Positions 33,623-41,114 of a stretch of 41,911 nt of DNA are shown piece by piece; the stretch's first letter is position 1, and each line of letters starts with the position of its first letter. Under the pieces are notes generated by a model that worked only from the letters and a program-made list of their open reading frames with translations, had not been told where the DNA came from and made no database searches. This DNA comes from Flavobacteriia bacterium (lineage in GTDB: Bacteria > Bacteroidota > Bacteroidia > Flavobacteriales_D > Crocinitomicaceae): positions 1-41,911 of the forward strand of contig RFQZ01000025.1 of the NCBI GenBank assembly GCA_009924735.1, given 5' to 3'. A program made the translations under genes and the position numbers.

Positions 33623-34534
33623 CTATTTTTTTTCAATTGGAATCTCGTTTGCCTCTTTTCGGAAGCGCCAATGAAAGCATCTTGCACAAATAAGAATGAA
33701 AACAGCAAGGTTGACGAAGAGCCAAAGCAAAGAGATTGGATCCATCCCAACATCCGTAGTTTTAAACAAAGCATTTGTTTGAAACGCTTGGTCATCAGAA
33801 GTTAAAAGTACCCCCGTGAAAAAGTTATTGGCATAATGAAAACCCAAGGTCACCTCAATTCCATTGTCTTTGTAAGCAATCCAGGAGAGGACAACTCCGA
33901 AGAGGACATAAAAAATGAGTAGCCACCTGCCATTGGCCAATACTTCCGGGTTTCCAAAATGCATAAACCCAAACATGATCCCGCTGATGAGAATCGAGAG
34001 CAACACAGACGATGTTTTTGCAAAGAGACCTTGAAGTACAAAACTTCGAAACAGCAGTTCTTCTGCAGCGACTTGAAGGGGTAGAAAGAGCATCAGGATA
34101 AGGAAGGTAGACAGGAAAGGAAGCAAGGAGAAGTTCCATTCAAATTTTTGCGGATGAAGGGCAAAATCAATCGCCGTATTCAACACCAGTAAACCGCCCC
34201 AAAGGGAAAAGGCTAGGACCATTTTTCTTAGGTTGATTTTCTCGCGCGCAGAAAACAACCAACGAAAGGAACGATGGTGGATGTATTTGTTGTTCAGAAT
34301 AATTGCCAGAAGTACCGCTACAAAAGGAATCATCTGAAGTAAAAAAAGACTTTCAAAACCAAAATAGGAGAAATAATCAGCCATGGAATCTCCTGAGAAT
34401 TCAGGGAATAGCTTGGACAACAAAAGGATGGGGACATTCCCCAGGGTAAAAGCCAAAAGGATGATAAGGATGCTCAGAAAGGTTTTCTTAAATTGAAAAT
34501 CGCCATGAGACCAGCCTTTTACGAAGGAATTCAT
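33623..34534 (-). CDS. CPBP-family intramembrane metalloprotease
   Basis: A 303-residue membrane protein with about seven to eight helices. The CAAX-protease/Rce1-like motifs are present: EExxxR at E158-E159...R163 in AAEELLFRS, FxxxH at F188...H192, and HxxxN at H233...N237 (GFHYANNF). These mark an active-site set for membrane-embedded proteolysis. In bacteria such proteins often act in toxin immunity or envelope control, but none of that can be read here. Its start overlaps the dnaJ remnant end by 4 bp. Confidence 0.87.
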   Translation of the reverse strand: MNSFVKGWSHGDFQFKKTFLSILIILLAFTLGNVPILLLSKLFPEFSGDSMADYFSYFGFESLFLLQMIPFVAVLLAIILNNKYIHHRSFRWLFSAREKINLRKMVLAFSLWGGLLVLNTAIDFALHPQKFEWNFSLLPFLSTFLILMLFLPLQVAAEELLFRSFVLQGLFAKTSSVLLSILISGIMFGFMHFGNPEVLANGRWLLIFYVLFGVVLSWIAYKDNGIEVTLGFHYANNFFTGVLLTSDDQAFQTNALFKTTDVGMDPISLLWLFVNLAVFILICARCFHWRFRKEANEIPIEKK

Positions 34535-35010
34535 GAAAACATGTCTCTCATTCGTTTAAAGAATCCGGCATCTTTTTCACTTTCCCGGGGTTTGAAACTC
34601 TCACTCTCGCGATTTTTTTCGATCCATTCTTTTTCTTCCTTTGAAAGCTTGGTTGGGGTCCACACGTGCACATGCACCAATTGGTCACCTTGTCCATATC
34701 CTTGAATGTTCGGGAGACCTTTTCCTCTGAGGCGTAGGACTTTACCGCTTTGCGTTCCTGCATCAATTTTAATTTTAGCTTTTCCGCTTAGCGTTGGAAT
34801 TTCAAGACTTGCACCAAGTGCGGCATCGGCGAAGGAGACAATGGCCGTGTAATGAACGTTTTCACTTTCTCTTTTAAGCTCGAGGTGTTCTATTTCTTCG
34901 ATAACAATGATCAAGTCGCCGTTCACGCCATTAAAGGGTCCAGCGTTCCCTTTTCCCCTAACGGACAACTGCATGCCATCTTCAACCCCTGCAGGGATTT
35001 CCTTTAACGA
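34531..35010 (-). pseudogene. dnaJ: DnaJ C-terminal fragment, out of frame with the J domain
   Basis: This frame encodes the C-terminal part of a Bacteroidota Dna[14 protein letters not shown], then FADAALGASLEIPTLSGKA, GTQSGKVLRLRGKGLP, VHVHVWTPTKLSKEEKEW and the tail. It cannot be joined in frame to the J domain: the upstream frame runs past the junction and stops at 34982-34984, and this frame is shifted by one base. Both the first half of C-terminal domain I and the whole zinc-finger region (about 110-130 residues in intact homologues) are absent between [10 protein letters not shown] and IPAGVEDGM. An ATG further upstream (35103) only reads the glycine-rich linker in the wrong frame. Restart at the ATG near 34974 is possible but would give a protein without a J domain. 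Confidence 0.8.
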
Positions 35011-35362
35011 CACGGCTTCCTCCCCCACTGCTGCCCCTGCTGCCACCAAATCCACCGCCAAAAGCATTTCCAAAGATGTCGCCGAATTGAGAGAAGATGT
35101 CATCCATGTTCATCCCTGCGCCTGCGCCTCCTTGTCCCATTCCTGCATGCCCAAAGCGGTCGTATTGCGCGCGTTTTTCAGCATTGGAAAGGACCTCATA
35201 AGCTTCTGCAGCTTCCTTAAACTTATCTTCAGCGGTACTGTCGTCCGGATTTTTATCCGGGTGGTATTGCAACGCAAGCTTCCGGTACGCTTTTTTTATT
35301 TCAGATTCGTCTGCACTTTTTGAAATGCCTAATACTTCGTAATAATCTCTTTTTTGGCTCAT
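34982..35362 (-). CDS. dnaJ: DnaJ N-terminal fragment (J domain and G/F region)
   Basis: A 126-residue open frame. [20 protein letters not shown] with the HPD motif (YHPDKNP) is a clear J domain at residues 5-70, and the Gly/Phe-rich region follows to about 115. It ends [10 protein letters not shown] and stop, where intact homologues continue with substrate-binding and zinc-finger domains. Alone it could stimulate DnaK ATPase but would lack client binding. It is 8 bp downstream of grpE, the normal co-chaperone partner. The lesion may be real or an assembly or sequencing fault. Confidence 0.85.
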   Translation of the reverse strand: MSQKRDYYEVLGISKSADESEIKKAYRKLALQYHPDKNPDDSTAEDKFKEAAEAYEVLSNAEKRAQYDRFGHAGMGQGGAGAGMNMDDIFSQFGDIFGNAFGGGFGGSRGSSGGGSRVVKGNPCRG

Positions 35363-35370
35363 TTGATTTA

Positions 35371-35934
35371 TTATTGTCCCACCACTACTTTGGCAAATCG
35401 AATTACTTTGTCATTTAAATAATATCCTTTTTCTACTTGTTCTATCACGCATCCTTTTTTGGCTTTCTCATCTACGGGAAGATGCGCAATCGCTTCATGT
35501 AAATCCGTATTAAACGGCTGACCTATGGCGTCGATTGGGGTAAGTCCATTTTTTTCAACCGTAGTTTTCAAAAGGGAATGGATAAGTGCAAAACCTTCTT
35601 TCATGGCTTCGACTTCAGTAACTTGTTCATTGTTGGCAATGGCACGGTCGAAGTTATCCAAAACCGGCAAAAGCTCTTTCAATATCCCACTGCTTGCAGA
35701 TGAAATAAGTTCCACTTTTTCCTTAGCGGTTTTTCTTCTTAAGTTCTCAAAATCCGCGTAGAGTCTTAAGAACCTATCGTTGAGCGCGTTGTATTTTTCT
35801 TCTGCGACAGCTTCCGCACTTGCTTCTTCGTTCTCTAAAGCCACATTTTCCTGTACTTGTTCCTCTTGAGTCGCTGCGTTTTCAGCCGAATTTTCGCTGT
35901 TTGTTGAATTGATGGGTTCTTTTTCTTCGCTCAT
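35371..35934 (-). CDS. grpE: Nucleotide exchange factor GrpE
   Basis: A 187-residue GrpE, which releases ADP from DnaK in the chaperone cycle. The N-terminal ~45 residues are acidic and disordered. A long helix follows ([20 protein letters not shown]), then the beta-domain with [10 protein letters not shown] and the closing [18 protein letters not shown]. It is intact, in contrast to the broken dnaJ downstream. A -7-like box lies about 40 bp upstream. Confidence 0.95.
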   Translation of the reverse strand: MSEEKEPINSTNSENSAENAATQEEQVQENVALENEEASAEAVAEEKYNALNDRFLRLYADFENLRRKTAKEKVELISSASSGILKELLPVLDNFDRAIANNEQVTEVEAMKEGFALIHSLLKTTVEKNGLTPIDAIGQPFNTDLHEAIAHLPVDEKAKKGCVIEQVEKGYYLNDKVIRFAKVVVGQ

Positions 35935-35973
35935 TTTTTATGATTTTTGCTTCGGTTTTGTCAAACACAGTTC

Positions 35974-35981
35974 CAAAGGTA
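35974..35981 (-). promoter_or_regulatory. Predicted -7 promoter box of grpE-dnaJ
   Basis: TACCTTTG (minus strand) fits TAnnTTTG exactly and ends 39 bp before the grpE ATG. No good TTG was found upstream. No CIRCE or other heat-shock operator was seen in the 111-bp gap. Confidence 0.4.
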
Positions 35982-36045
35982 AAAAAAAGAAAATTTGCGA
36001 CATCCTGTCAGACATTGTGTCTTTCAGCTTAATTATTGGCAGAAT

Positions 36046-36750
36046 TCACATGAAATTCCGACAGCTTTGGAGCAATTTTGAAGCTTTGGAGGAGTCAAAG
36101 ACCAAACGATTTTCTGAAAACAATGAATCGGGATCAACGCTTTTCTTTGCTGTACCAGAAAAATGAATTGCATCGGGTTTTGCATTTTTTAAAATGGGGC
36201 CAATGTTTGCCAAATTTATGCCTCCGCCTGCCATAATTTCAATCTTTCCAGAAGCATGTTTTTTCATTTCCGCAAGGTTTGGTATGCCATTTTCGATGCT
36301 TCGAGAAACACCAGAAGAAAGCACCCTTGAGAAACCTTGGTCCATCAACCATGAAAGCTCCTGCTTCCACTCAATTAAGTCGTCAAAAGCCCTGTGAAAC
36401 GTAATGTCGCGCTCGCCCCAAACGCTACGTATTTCTTTCAATGCATCGTGGTTCAAACGCATGCGTTCATCCAAAACACCCACGACGATGCCTTTAACAT
36501 CAAGCTTGGAAACCTCTTCAATTTCGGCCAGTATCAACTCAATTTCTTTTGGCGTATATACAAATCCTCCGGTTCTCGGACGAATCAATACGTGGGTTTC
36601 TATGTTGTGACTTAGCGCGGTTTGGATAAACCCTGAGGAAGGCGTGAGGCCCCCCTGTTCTAAATTTGCGCAAATTTCTATGCGGTCAAAATTCAAATCA
36701 ACGGCAGCTAAAATCGCTTCAATGGAAGAAACACAAAGTTCTATTTTCAC
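36046..36750 (-). CDS. cutC: CutC-family copper homeostasis protein
   Basis: A 234-residue TIM-barrel protein of the CutC family. GTG at 36750 is chosen because it gives MKIELCVSSIEAILAA, the usual family N-terminus; a TTG at 36780 would add ten residues. The segments RIEICANLEQGGLTPSSGF, IRPRTGGFVY and the terminal HFSGTAKK are family-typical. CutC is linked to copper tolerance in E. coli, but the biochemical role is unsettled. It is divergent to the E1 gene. Confidence 0.9.
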   Translation of the reverse strand: MKIELCVSSIEAILAAVDLNFDRIEICANLEQGGLTPSSGFIQTALSHNIETHVLIRPRTGGFVYTPKEIELILAEIEEVSKLDVKGIVVGVLDERMRLNHDALKEIRSVWGERDITFHRAFDDLIEWKQELSWLMDQGFSRVLSSGVSRSIENGIPNLAEMKKHASGKIEIMAGGGINLANIGPILKNAKPDAIHFSGTAKKSVDPDSLFSENRLVFDSSKASKLLQSCRNFM

Positions 36751-36818
36751 AAGATTTAAATTTGATTGCAAAAATGGCAAAAAAGAAAGGTGCTACCGCT
36801 AAAAAGTTGCACTTTAAC

Positions 36819-36826
36819 TATATTTG
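36819..36826 (+). promoter_or_regulatory. Predicted -7 promoter box of the E1 gene
   Basis: TATATTTG fits TAnnTTTG exactly and ends 17 bp before the ATG at 36844, predicting a leader of about 10 nt. The -33 element is not clear. Confidence 0.4.
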
Positions 36827-36843
36827 TTGATATTTTAAAAAAC

Positions 36844-39297
36844 ATGTCAGAGAAATTATCCGAAACAGCCGTTCAATCCATTGATTTTGATACCTTCAGA
36901 TCAGAAGTACTTGCCGATTATCAACTGCTTTGCGAATCCCGGGAAGCATCCCTTTTAGGGAGAAAAGAAGTGTTAACAGGCAAGGCAAAATTTGGAATTT
37001 TTGGCGACGGTAAAGAGCTTGCCCAAATTGCCTTGGCGAAACAATTTAAAGACGGTGATTTCCGATCTGGCTATTACCGCGACCAAACGTGGATGATGGC
37101 GATTGGCGCCTTGAACGTTCAACAGTATTTTTCAGGTCTATATGCCCACACCGATGTTACCATTGAACCTCAATCCGCAGGAAGACAGATGGGAGGACAT
37201 TTTGCTACGCGCAGCTTGGATGAAAACGGAGAATGGAAAAACCTTAGCGCCCAAAAAAATAGCTCGGCGGACATCTCCCCTACGGCTGGACAAATGCCTA
37301 GACTTCTTGGTTTGGCAATGGCTTCGAAAATGTACAGAAACAATCCTGGCTTACAAACCGATGCCTTTTCCAAATTCTCAAACTTAGGAAACGAAGTGGC
37401 TTTTGGATCCATTGGCGACGCCTCCACTTCAGAGGGACCTTTTTGGGAAACCATGAACGCTGCAGGTGTACTTCAAGTGCCCATGGTTATGTCCGTTTGG
37501 GACGATGGATATGGAATCTCCGTACCCCGCTCATTGCAAACCACAAAAAACAGCATCTCAGAAGCCTTGGCCGGATTTCAACGCACCCCAGAAAAACCAG
37601 GTTTTGAAATTTTCACCACCAAAGGCTGGGATTATGCACACTTATGTCAAACGTACGAGCAGGCAGTTGCCATCGCAAGGACGGAACATGTCCCCGTGTT
37701 GATTCATGTACAAGACGTAAATCAACCCCAAGGACACTCTACTTCTGGATCCCATGAAAGGTATAAATCTGAAGAGCGCATGCAATGGGAAAAAGATTTC
37801 GATTGTTTGGCAAAATTCAAGGAATGGATTTTAACCTTCGATGGAGGACCTGAAGCTTTGGCGGATGAAAATACGTTGAATGAAATTCAAGAAAAAGCCA
37901 AAAATGCCGTGAAGAATGCCAAAAACACTGCGTGGAACCTGCTTTCCAAAGAAATCAAGGACGAAGCCATTGTTTTGAATGATTTGCTATCCACCTTGGC
38001 GCAAGAACAAAGTTTACATGAAACTTTACAAGCGGAGATAACGGCACTGAACAACACAAAAGAACCCATCCGAAAAGACCTCTTTTTATTGGCGAGAAAA
38101 GTAATTCGTCAGTTGCGCAACACAAAATCGCCTGCAAAGCTTAAACTTTCTCAGTGGTTAGAATCACAAAAACAACTGAACCATGACCGATACAATTCCT
38201 ATTTATATAGTGAATCGGCCAAAAAAATCAACAATGTTCCCACGGTTGCACCTACCTATTCAAATGAAATCCAAATGGAGGATGGAAGGATCATTTTAAG
38301 GGAAAACTACCGAAAACTGATGGAAAAACATCCTGAAATCTTGGTATTTGGTGAAGACGCAGGTAAAATTGGAGGGGTCAACCAATCTTTAGAAGGATTG
38401 CAGGATACTTTTGGTGAGCTTCGCGTTTTTGACACGGGCATTCGCGAATGCACCATCATTGGTCAAGGCATTGGCATGGCGATGCGCGGTTTACGTCCCA
38501 TTGCCGAGATTCAATATTTAGATTATTTATTATATGCCATTCAAGTCCTATCTGACGATTTGGCGACGGTGCAATACCGAACCAAAGGAGGACAAAAAGC
38601 GCCCTTGATCATCAGTACACGTGGACACCGATTGGAAGGGGTTTGGCACAGCGGATCACCGATGGGAATGATCATCAACAGTTTACGTGGGATTCATGTT
38701 TGTGTGCCTAGGAACATGACCAAAGCTGCAGGATTTTACAACACGTTAATGGCTTCCGATGAACCGGCTTTGGTTATCGAACCGTTAAATGGATATCGAA
38801 TCAAAGAAAACATTCCAACCAACTTAGGAGAATTTACCACCGCATTAGGGGAAATTGAAGTGCTCTGCGAAGGAAGTGATTTAACCATGGTTTCCTATGG
38901 TTCCACGTTGAATTTATGCTTGCAAGCAATTCCATCGCTTCTTGAAATGGGTATTTCTGTAGAACTTATCGACGTTCAAACCTTGATTCCTTTCGACTTA
39001 AAACATGGCATCGCGAAATCGTTGTCAAAGACCAATCGCTTAATGATCGTCGACGAGGATGTAAGCGCGGGCGCTTCCGCCTTTATTTTGGAGAAAATCA
39101 TGGTTGAGCAAAACGGTTATTATCATTTAGATGCTGCGCCGGTTACGTTGAGCGCCAAAGACCACCGTCCTGCCTATGGCACGGATGGAGATTATTTTTC
39201 CAAACCGAATTTAGATGACATCATTGAGACTGCGTATGCTTTAATGACCGAGTCCGACCCGAGTATGTTTCCGAAATTGTTTCCACATGAATCTTAG
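36844..39297 (+). CDS. 2-oxoacid dehydrogenase E1, fused alpha and beta subunits
   Basis: An 817-residue thiamine-diphosphate enzyme, starting at MSEKLSETAV. The N-terminal part is E1-alpha-like, with the diphosphate motif at residues 191-222 (GDASTSEGPFWETMN to WDDGYG). The C-terminal part from about 478 is E1-beta-like (FGEDAGKIGGVNQSLEGLQD, TIIGQGIGMAMRG, HRLEGVWHSGSPMGM). Residues about 340-470 form a helical, charged linker between the two. It would decarboxylate a branched-chain or related 2-oxo acid and pass the acyl group to lipoyl E2; no E2 or E3 gene is visible here. The DD in place of the NN that ends the classical ThDP motif is notable. Confidence 0.87.
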   Translation: MSEKLSETAVQSIDFDTFRSEVLADYQLLCESREASLLGRKEVLTGKAKFGIFGDGKELAQIALAKQFKDGDFRSGYYRDQTWMMAIGALNVQQYFSGLYAHTDVTIEPQSAGRQMGGHFATRSLDENGEWKNLSAQKNSSADISPTAGQMPRLLGLAMASKMYRNNPGLQTDAFSKFSNLGNEVAFGSIGDASTSEGPFWETMNAAGVLQVPMVMSVWDDGYGISVPRSLQTTKNSISEALAGFQRTPEKPGFEIFTTKGWDYAHLCQTYEQAVAIARTEHVPVLIHVQDVNQPQGHSTSGSHERYKSEERMQWEKDFDCLAKFKEWILTFDGGPEALADENTLNEIQEKAKNAVKNAKNTAWNLLSKEIKDEAIVLNDLLSTLAQEQSLHETLQAEITALNNTKEPIRKDLFLLARKVIRQLRNTKSPAKLKLSQWLESQKQLNHDRYNSYLYSESAKKINNVPTVAPTYSNEIQMEDGRIILRENYRKLMEKHPEILVFGEDAGKIGGVNQSLEGLQDTFGELRVFDTGIRECTIIGQGIGMAMRGLRPIAEIQYLDYLLYAIQVLSDDLATVQYRTKGGQKAPLIISTRGHRLEGVWHSGSPMGMIINSLRGIHVCVPRNMTKAAGFYNTLMASDEPALVIEPLNGYRIKENIPTNLGEFTTALGEIEVLCEGSDLTMVSYGSTLNLCLQAIPSLLEMGISVELIDVQTLIPFDLKHGIAKSLSKTNRLMIVDEDVSAGASAFILEKIMVEQNGYYHLDAAPVTLSAKDHRPAYGTDGDYFSKPNLDDIIETAYALMTESDPSMFPKLFPHES

Positions 39298-39829
39298 TCA
39301 ATACCTTGCGCATGCGAAGGCTGCCGAGACAACCGCTGTTTACACCGCAGATTACGCTCAATACCTACCCCTAAACGCCCAACGATTCAATCGCGTTTAC
39401 AACCATTTTGAATGCAGCGAAGCATTTCTATCCTTTGCAGAAAACGTGAAAACGGAAACAGAATGGGTCATCATTACCGAGCCTTGGTGTGGCGATGCTG
39501 CACAGAACCTTCCTGTATTAATTCGACTCATTGAAAAAATTGCGAACGCGAGGTATACCTTACAATTGCGAGACACAAGTTCAGAAATTGATTCTTACCT
39601 AACCAACGGAGGAAAAGCCATTCCAAAGGTGATTGTAAGAAATGCCGCATCTGAAGATTTGTTTACTTGGGGCCCCCGTCCCGAAAAGGCACAAACTTTA
39701 TTCTGGGCGTTAAAGAGTGGTGGAAAAACAATGGCGGAAATACATGAGGTATTGCATAAATGGTATGCAGATGACAAAGGCGCGTCGCTTGAAGCTGAGC
39801 TTTTGTCGTTAATTCGTCCCCTGCTTTAG
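39287..39829 (+). CDS. Thioredoxin-fold protein with a single-cysteine WCGDA motif
   Basis: A 180-residue protein. WCGDA (W67-C68-G69-D70-A71) occupies the place of the WCGPC redox site, and the conserved cis-Pro is in KAIPKVIV. With one cysteine it cannot run the usual dithiol cycle, so it may form mixed disulfides or have a non-redox role. This matches a family of thioredoxin-like proteins common in Bacteroidota. It overlaps the E1 stop by 11 bp, so it is probably co-expressed with E1, and converges with the AraC regulator by 21 bp. Confidence 0.82.
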   Translation: MNLSQYLAHAKAAETTAVYTADYAQYLPLNAQRFNRVYNHFECSEAFLSFAENVKTETEWVIITEPWCGDAAQNLPVLIRLIEKIANARYTLQLRDTSSEIDSYLTNGGKAIPKVIVRNAASEDLFTWGPRPEKAQTLFWALKSGGKTMAEIHEVLHKWYADDKGASLEAELLSLIRPLL

Positions 39830-41032
39830 TTGAGCCATAACCTCACTGGGGCCTGACCCCATCTCCATTTTAAAAGCGGCATAAAAAGGGTTGTAAGAAG
39901 AAAAACCACTTTCCCTGGCCAAGGCATCCATGGTATTTTTTGAGAGAAAATCATCCTGCATTTTTTCGATGGCATAATGTACACGAATCTTTGAACGATA
40001 ATGTACGAAAGAGATGTCTGAATGGTATTTAAAAAAATACTGGAGGTAGGTTCTGGGTATGTTTAATTTTTCCGCAAAGGCAGTGGAGTTCATGTCTGGA
40101 TTCTTCACGATCAGGTTCATTGCGGTTTTAGATTCTAGCTTTTTGACAATGTCTTTGATTTGGGCATTGAATTTTAAGGTCAGCTGGATGTCTTGTTTAT
40201 TGTTAATCTCTTTGGGTGACGTGCGCCACTTGAAATCGGGTTTCATTGACTTGCTTTGCTTTGCTTCGGCCATTGGAACCATTGGGGAAATATCCTTCGG
40301 TCCATACAATATTTCCGGCTGAAGAAACAATTGAATCATAAAAACAAGAGCCATCAAAGACCTTACATGATGAATATTTTGATGAACGAAATCCTTTTGT
40401 GAATAAACTTCATACAAAAACATCAGGCAAACACTTAGTCCTAACACCGCACAAAAAATCAATAATTGTAAAAGCCAAAATCTAATCCATCGCTCATTGG
40501 CAAACCACAGTTCTGAGGTAGGTTTCCCCCAAAAGAATGAATAGATAACCTTTGAAGCCAGGTAGACATGATAAAATATAAACATTGCGATCACAGGGAA
40601 ATTTATTAGACGTAAAATCGCCGTGGCCGATTGCACATCGGTTTCTATGTTGAAAACCATTAGGTTAACAAGTAAGAGTAAAATGGGTATAGCTATCGAA
40701 ACCAAGACATAACGCAGGGGTCTTTTATCCAGGTGAAGCATCGAACGAAAATATTGATATAATAAAACCAGATTTAATAAAAACAACAAATTAAAGGGCT
40801 TCGGAACATCCCGAAATTCATTTTGCCATCCCAAATCATAACTAAAGGTAAAACCGTTGTGTATGAAATTCGTAAAGAAAATAACCAAAATATAGACGTT
40901 AAAATACGTGTTTCGTTTGATGTTAATCAATAAAATCAAAGCCACCAACAAGGATAATGTCAAGGATGCAAATTGGATGACAAGGCTTATATTCATGGAT
41001 TCTATTACATTTTCGGTTACTAAATTATGCAT
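39809..41032 (-). CDS. Membrane-bound AraC-family regulator
   Basis: A 407-residue protein. Residues about 12-235 hold roughly seven hydrophobic helices (SLVIQFASLTLSLLVALILL onward). The C-terminal ~110 residues are an AraC-type double HTH: AFAEKLNIPRTYLQYFFKYH and the second helix pair ending LARESGFSSYNPFYAAFKME. This domain layout, a membrane sensor fused directly to an AraC domain, is frequent in Flavobacteriia. The signal sensed and targets are unknown. The first ATG at 41032 is used; ATG at 40996 just before the first helix is an alternative. Confidence 0.85.
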   Translation of the reverse strand: MHNLVTENVIESMNISLVIQFASLTLSLLVALILLINIKRNTYFNVYILVIFFTNFIHNGFTFSYDLGWQNEFRDVPKPFNLLFLLNLVLLYQYFRSMLHLDKRPLRYVLVSIAIPILLLLVNLMVFNIETDVQSATAILRLINFPVIAMFIFYHVYLASKVIYSFFWGKPTSELWFANERWIRFWLLQLLIFCAVLGLSVCLMFLYEVYSQKDFVHQNIHHVRSLMALVFMIQLFLQPEILYGPKDISPMVPMAEAKQSKSMKPDFKWRTSPKEINNKQDIQLTLKFNAQIKDIVKKLESKTAMNLIVKNPDMNSTAFAEKLNIPRTYLQYFFKYHSDISFVHYRSKIRVHYAIEKMQDDFLSKNTMDALARESGFSSYNPFYAAFKMEMGSGPSEVMAQLKQGTN

Positions 41033-41069
41033 ATTTTAACTGAATACAAAACCTATAAACGGCGAGCGG

Positions 41070-41099
41070 TTGGGTTTGAAGCATAAGCAGGTATTTTCG
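41070..41099 (+). promoter_or_regulatory. Predicted promoter of the 41115 gene
   Basis: TTG (41070-41072) is followed after exactly 19 bp by TATTTTCG (41092-41099), one base from TAnnTTTG. The ATG is 15 bp further on. This is the only box in the window with a true TTG at the -33 position. Confidence 0.42.
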
Positions 41100-41114
41100 T
41101 ACAAAATTATTTTT

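Noticed and set aside
34531..35103. Reading the dnaJ C-terminal frame from the ATG at 35103 as a separate 190-residue gene
   Set aside because: The first 30 residues are the glycine-rich linker read in the wrong frame; only the part from about 35010 down resembles DnaJ.
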